The notes under the pieces were generated by a model that worked only from the letters and a program-made list of their open reading frames with translations, did not search any database and was not told where the DNA came from. From Acetatifactor sp. (lineage in GTDB: Bacteria > Bacillota > Clostridia > Lachnospirales > Lachnospiraceae), in contig JAILHH010000039.1 in assembly GCA_024695935.1 (NCBI GenBank), positions 1-64,000 of the forward strand: DNA of 64,000 bases, given 5' to 3'. Each line of letters opens with the position of its first letter. Within the stretch, counting starts at the first letter, position 1. A program made the translations under genes and the position numbers. This document shows, piece by piece, positions 61,093-64,000 of the stretch.

Positions 61093-63025
61093 TTTCCAAA
61101 CGAAACGTACTGGTCCTCAGATTGTCCACGTACCAGTCGATCACGTCCTCCAAACGGTATAATTCGCTGCTCTTTGAAGTTCTCTTCCAAAGCTCCATAT
61201 ATTCGTCCATCCAGCTGTCCAGCTCATTTGCCAGAGAATTGGGAAGTAACGGTTTTAAGTCCTCCTCTAAGTTTTTGTTTTTTCCAAGGGGATATCCGTA
61301 ATGGATGCAAAGTCCCACCATGGACAAAAGCCTCTGGCCCTCACCCATGACAATATAAGCGTATACGTCTTTTTTCTGACATGCATGGATATTGGGCATC
61401 TCCTGATAGAGACATTCCAGCGCATCCTCATTTTTGCGGATACGTGCTCTGACCTTTGCCACATCCACTTTTCCGTCAGCCTCGGGAATCAAAATTCCCT
61501 CAAGCCTCTTGTAGCCTTCCCTTGTGATATCAATCTGTCCGCATGCTTCTTCCTTGAACTGGACCGCATGCCACCAGTTCACGTTCTCGGACTCTGATAG
61601 TTCTCTGAAGGTATTTACGAGAGTTCCTGTCTTATCACCGTACTGGATCAGGGAGATCGCCTTGTTTATCTCATCCTCCTCCATCATCCTGCCGCTCCAG
61701 GAAAAGGCTGCAGCATATATCTCTCCGATATTTGAAAATTCCGGATGGGCAATGTCTCCCAGATCACCCCAGCGGGTGCAGAGAACTCCCTTTGTATGAT
61801 ACTTATGAGCATTTTCACACATGCCGCGGATATTTTTATAGGCATCCGCATGGCGGTTAATGAGATGGTTCCAGTTCTGAACTCCCGGGCAAAGATAAAT
61901 ATTTTCAATACCTGCATCCGTGAGCTTCTTTATATTGTCTTCCTTTACTACAGGGCTGTACTCCCAGTTAAGGACTATGCTTCCCTCGGGAAGTTCGTGT
62001 ATCAGTTCAGGCTCATCGATGAGCACATCCCCCCAGAACATGGGGATGCATCCGTTTTTGACCACAAACTCGCAAAGCCTCTTCAGATAGTCCACATAAA
62101 CTCTTCTCACACCGTATTTGTCTCCGAGAGCCTTGCTTTTTCCCTTGCAAAGGTCAAAGGTCTCGTCGGCACAGATATTGAAATGCTTTGAACGGAACAG
62201 GCTCATGAATTCATAGATCCTGCCTGTCAAAAAATCAAATGCCTCATCATTTGAAACATCTATGGTGTAATGACCCATTCTCTCCACCAGAGAAAACGGC
62301 TTTTTATCGGATCCTTCGATCTCGCAGAACTTCGAAAACTTAGGATTTCTAAGCACCTCGTAGAGATGTCCGAAGCTTGCCAGTGACGGCACCAGTTCCA
62401 CGTTCAGATCACTGCAATAATCGTCAAGTTCGATTATCTCCTCGGCCGTAAGCGGAGTGGAAGAGCACCATACAGGCTCCTCGTTTCTGAACATAAAACT
62501 GTGCTCCACATAGAGCTGCATCTGATTTATCTTATAAAAACTGCAAAAGTCAGCATGTCTTTTTAATTCTTCCAAAGTGGGGATCCTGCCTCTGGTGGTA
62601 TCATAGGATATACCTCTCACAGAGATCTCAGGCTCGTCCTCTATCTCAAGGCAGGGGATAATGGCGCCACAGTTTCTGATTATCTGACGCATAGTCTGTA
62701 TGCCGTATAAAAATCCCGTGCCCGTTCCCGCGCAGATAAATATTTTCTCCGGAGTAACATTTATGGTGTATTGCTCCTCTTTTAACAAAGCCGTATTTTC
62801 AACCAGACAGATATCATAAGTGGTTTCCATCAGGCTCTCCTCTTTGATATCCACCTGAAAACCGATAGTCTGCTCAAGCTCAAGCCTCAAAAGTCCCGCA
62901 TGATCCCATGCGCTGTTTTTGAGTTCACTGTTCATAAACTCGTCTATCACGATACCTGACAGATATCTGATGACGAATTCTCCGTCATTTTCCTTGTATA
63001 CGGTTGGCTGTGGAAGAATATACAT
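61076..63025 (-). CDS. Cytoplasmic glycoside hydrolase family 20 (beta-N-acetylhexosaminidase-like)
   Basis: 649 residues without signal peptide or membrane segment. N-terminal GH20b-type alpha/beta domain (~1-130), catalytic TIM barrel from ~135 (RGISYDTTRGRIPTLEELKR), with the Asp-Glu catalytic pair D287-E288 in FNICADETFD and LVPSLASFGHLYEVL before it. The C-terminal ~200 residues are helical. It would remove terminal GlcNAc or GalNAc from imported oligosaccharides. GGAGGG precedes the ATG at 63025. It sits just upstream of the GNAT gene and overlaps it, so both may be coexpressed. Confidence 0.9.
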   Translation of the reverse strand: MYILPQPTVYKENDGEFVIRYLSGIVIDEFMNSELKNSAWDHAGLLRLELEQTIGFQVDIKEESLMETTYDICLVENTALLKEEQYTINVTPEKIFICAGTGTGFLYGIQTMRQIIRNCGAIIPCLEIEDEPEISVRGISYDTTRGRIPTLEELKRHADFCSFYKINQMQLYVEHSFMFRNEEPVWCSSTPLTAEEIIELDDYCSDLNVELVPSLASFGHLYEVLRNPKFSKFCEIEGSDKKPFSLVERMGHYTIDVSNDEAFDFLTGRIYEFMSLFRSKHFNICADETFDLCKGKSKALGDKYGVRRVYVDYLKRLCEFVVKNGCIPMFWGDVLIDEPELIHELPEGSIVLNWEYSPVVKEDNIKKLTDAGIENIYLCPGVQNWNHLINRHADAYKNIRGMCENAHKYHTKGVLCTRWGDLGDIAHPEFSNIGEIYAAAFSWSGRMMEEDEINKAISLIQYGDKTGTLVNTFRELSESENVNWWHAVQFKEEACGQIDITREGYKRLEGILIPEADGKVDVAKVRARIRKNEDALECLYQEMPNIHACQKKDVYAYIVMGEGQRLLSMVGLCIHYGYPLGKNKNLEEDLKPLLPNSLANELDSWMDEYMELWKRTSKSSELYRLEDVIDWYVDNLRTSTFRLENDGNE

Positions 63026-63088
63026 TTTTTCCCTCCTGTTTTTGCAAAAGACCCTACTTGCTATTATAACATTTTAATCAAGTGCTAA

Positions 63089-64000
63089 TCAATCCTTCTC
63101 GTAAAAGGACACCTCACTGTCGCTCCACAAAAGCTTTAGGCCCTCTTGTTCACATTTCGCGGCAACTTTCCCCCCTGTGGGAACTGCCAGGTAAGCCGCT
63201 TTAAGGCTTTCAAAATTATCTGAAACGTACTCGTATTCGCAGCAGTTAATGCCCATTCCCTTTGGAACTGCATACAAATATTGCCATTTAAGAGTATTAA
63301 TATTCTCTCCCTCGTTAAGGAGCCATATCACAGTATTGTCAAAAGAAAGCTTGGTGTTTTTATCTAACTCGATGATCTCATTCAATGTATCGCTGCAGTC
63401 ATTTATTGCCTCTGACCTTACTTCGTCACTATAGCAAATATCATAATCATACGGAAATACCGCCTTGTAGATCAGAAAATATACGCAGACAGCTGCCATG
63501 ATCACAGGCTTTTTATAAGTTTTTGTCTCCATAAGAGCGATCAAAAACAGCCCCGCCGCTATAAAAGTCAGGAGATGCTTGCTGCCTTCGATAAGCTTGT
63601 ACATGAGTAAAAGTGCAAACAGCATTGCCACGCAGGTAAACAGAAAATGGGCTTCAATGATAAGCCTGCCACTTACCCCTTCCTTTTTTCTGCGCAAAAA
63701 ATCCCTGACAGTCTGCCACAAAAATATGACGATAACCGTTAAAAAGAGACAAAAATACGCCCCTGCTGCCACTCCCGCCTGGATGCCTGCCACAAAGTAC
63801 ATAAAGAAATCTTTACCCTTGTAATAAAGAGTACCGAAAAAATGCCTGATGCCGGCCGCGAACCCATCCGTAAAAAAAGTGGTGATCCAGTCCGTAAAAA
63901 ATAAAGGAGTAAAATATTTTGCACCGAGATAATGATTAATGGCCCCATAGGCCCCCAAGGTAAATATCAGGACAGGCACCGATACAAATATTCCGGCCTT
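63089..64000 (-). CDS. C-terminal part of a polytopic membrane protein, cut off by window edge
   Basis: The frame is open from the right edge to a stop at 63089; a GTG at 63979 is not a believable start because the frame continues without a stop to 64000. About 303 residues are visible. They contain five to six membrane segments (for example VAAGAYFCLFLTVIVIFLW, FTCVAMLFALLLMYKLI, and a pair near the middle) followed by a soluble domain of ~110 residues (LSFDNTVIWLLNEGENIN, YLAVPTGGKVAAKCEQEG). The shape is again that of a GT-C-type transferase with an outside C-terminal domain, as elsewhere in this cluster. Confidence 0.75.
   Translation of the reverse strand, partial: KAGIFVSVPVLIFTLGAYGAINHYLGAKYFTPLFFTDWITTFFTDGFAAGIRHFFGTLYYKGKDFFMYFVAGIQAGVAAGAYFCLFLTVIVIFLWQTVRDFLRRKKEGVSGRLIIEAHFLFTCVAMLFALLLMYKLIEGSKHLLTFIAAGLFLIALMETKTYKKPVIMAAVCVYFLIYKAVFPYDYDICYSDEVRSEAINDCSDTLNEIIELDKNTKLSFDNTVIWLLNEGENINTLKWQYLYAVPKGMGINCCEYEYVSDNFESLKAAYLAVPTGGKVAAKCEQEGLKLLWSDSEVSFYEKD

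Overview
The window looks like a chromosomal segment of a Clostridia bacterium, most likely of the family Lachnospiraceae (Butyrivibrio/Pseudobutyrivibrio-like). The evidence is a low-to-middling GC content, strong AGGAGG-type ribosome binding sites, a T-box leader on ileS, a Gram-positive type IV pilus operon without an outer-membrane secretin, an extracytoplasmic trigger-factor-like lipoprotein, and many multi-membrane-span proteins of surface-glycan type. No tRNA or rRNA gene, CRISPR array, transposase or phage gene was seen. The genus assignment is inference.

Layout. 1-2986 (minus): the 5' part of an ileS2-type isoleucyl-tRNA synthetase gene with a T-box leader and its own promoter. 3062-6068: a methyl-accepting chemotaxis protein (minus) and a membrane diguanylate cyclase (plus). 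6137-6325: a run of about eight hairpins. 6381-11946: an EamA exporter (plus), then three minus-strand genes: a Gfo/Idh/MocA oxidoreductase fused to a PD40 propeller, a MATE transporter and a D,D-carboxypeptidase. 12137-17342 (plus): a complete branched-chain amino-acid type ABC transporter (livJ-HMGF) with a long foldable leader, and an internal terminator and promoter after livJ.

17443-36612 (minus): a type IV pilus operon. In transcription order it holds a 36-residue small protein, pilB, pilC, a major-pilin-like gene, prepilin peptidase, a small minor pilin, a pilM-pilN fusion, pilO, three large prepilin-like proteins (one ending in a discoidin-type domain, one lacking Glu5), a 1406-residue exported protein and an FkbM methyltransferase. 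No retraction ATPase (pilT) is present. PilB starts with two 24-residue motifs 5 residues apart, the pattern of the c-di-GMP-binding MshEN domain, and the window also encodes a diguanylate cyclase.

36936-39481 (minus): asnS and a trigger-factor-like lipoprotein. 39681-64000: a large, mostly minus-strand surface-glycan region. It has polytopic membrane proteins of GT-C or flippase type, two GT2 polyprenyl-sugar synthase-like transferases, a GtrII-type transferase, a WecE/RffA-type aminotransferase, a GNAT acetyltransferase, an ABC flippase-like exporter, three SGNH-fold proteins (one without the catalytic serine) and a cytoplasmic GH20 enzyme. Two adjacent reading frames at 48298-50167 look like one gene broken by a +1 frameshift at a TTTTAG sequence. 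Together this region probably builds, flips, modifies and attaches an amino-deoxysugar-containing surface glycan; the structure is not deducible from sequence alone.
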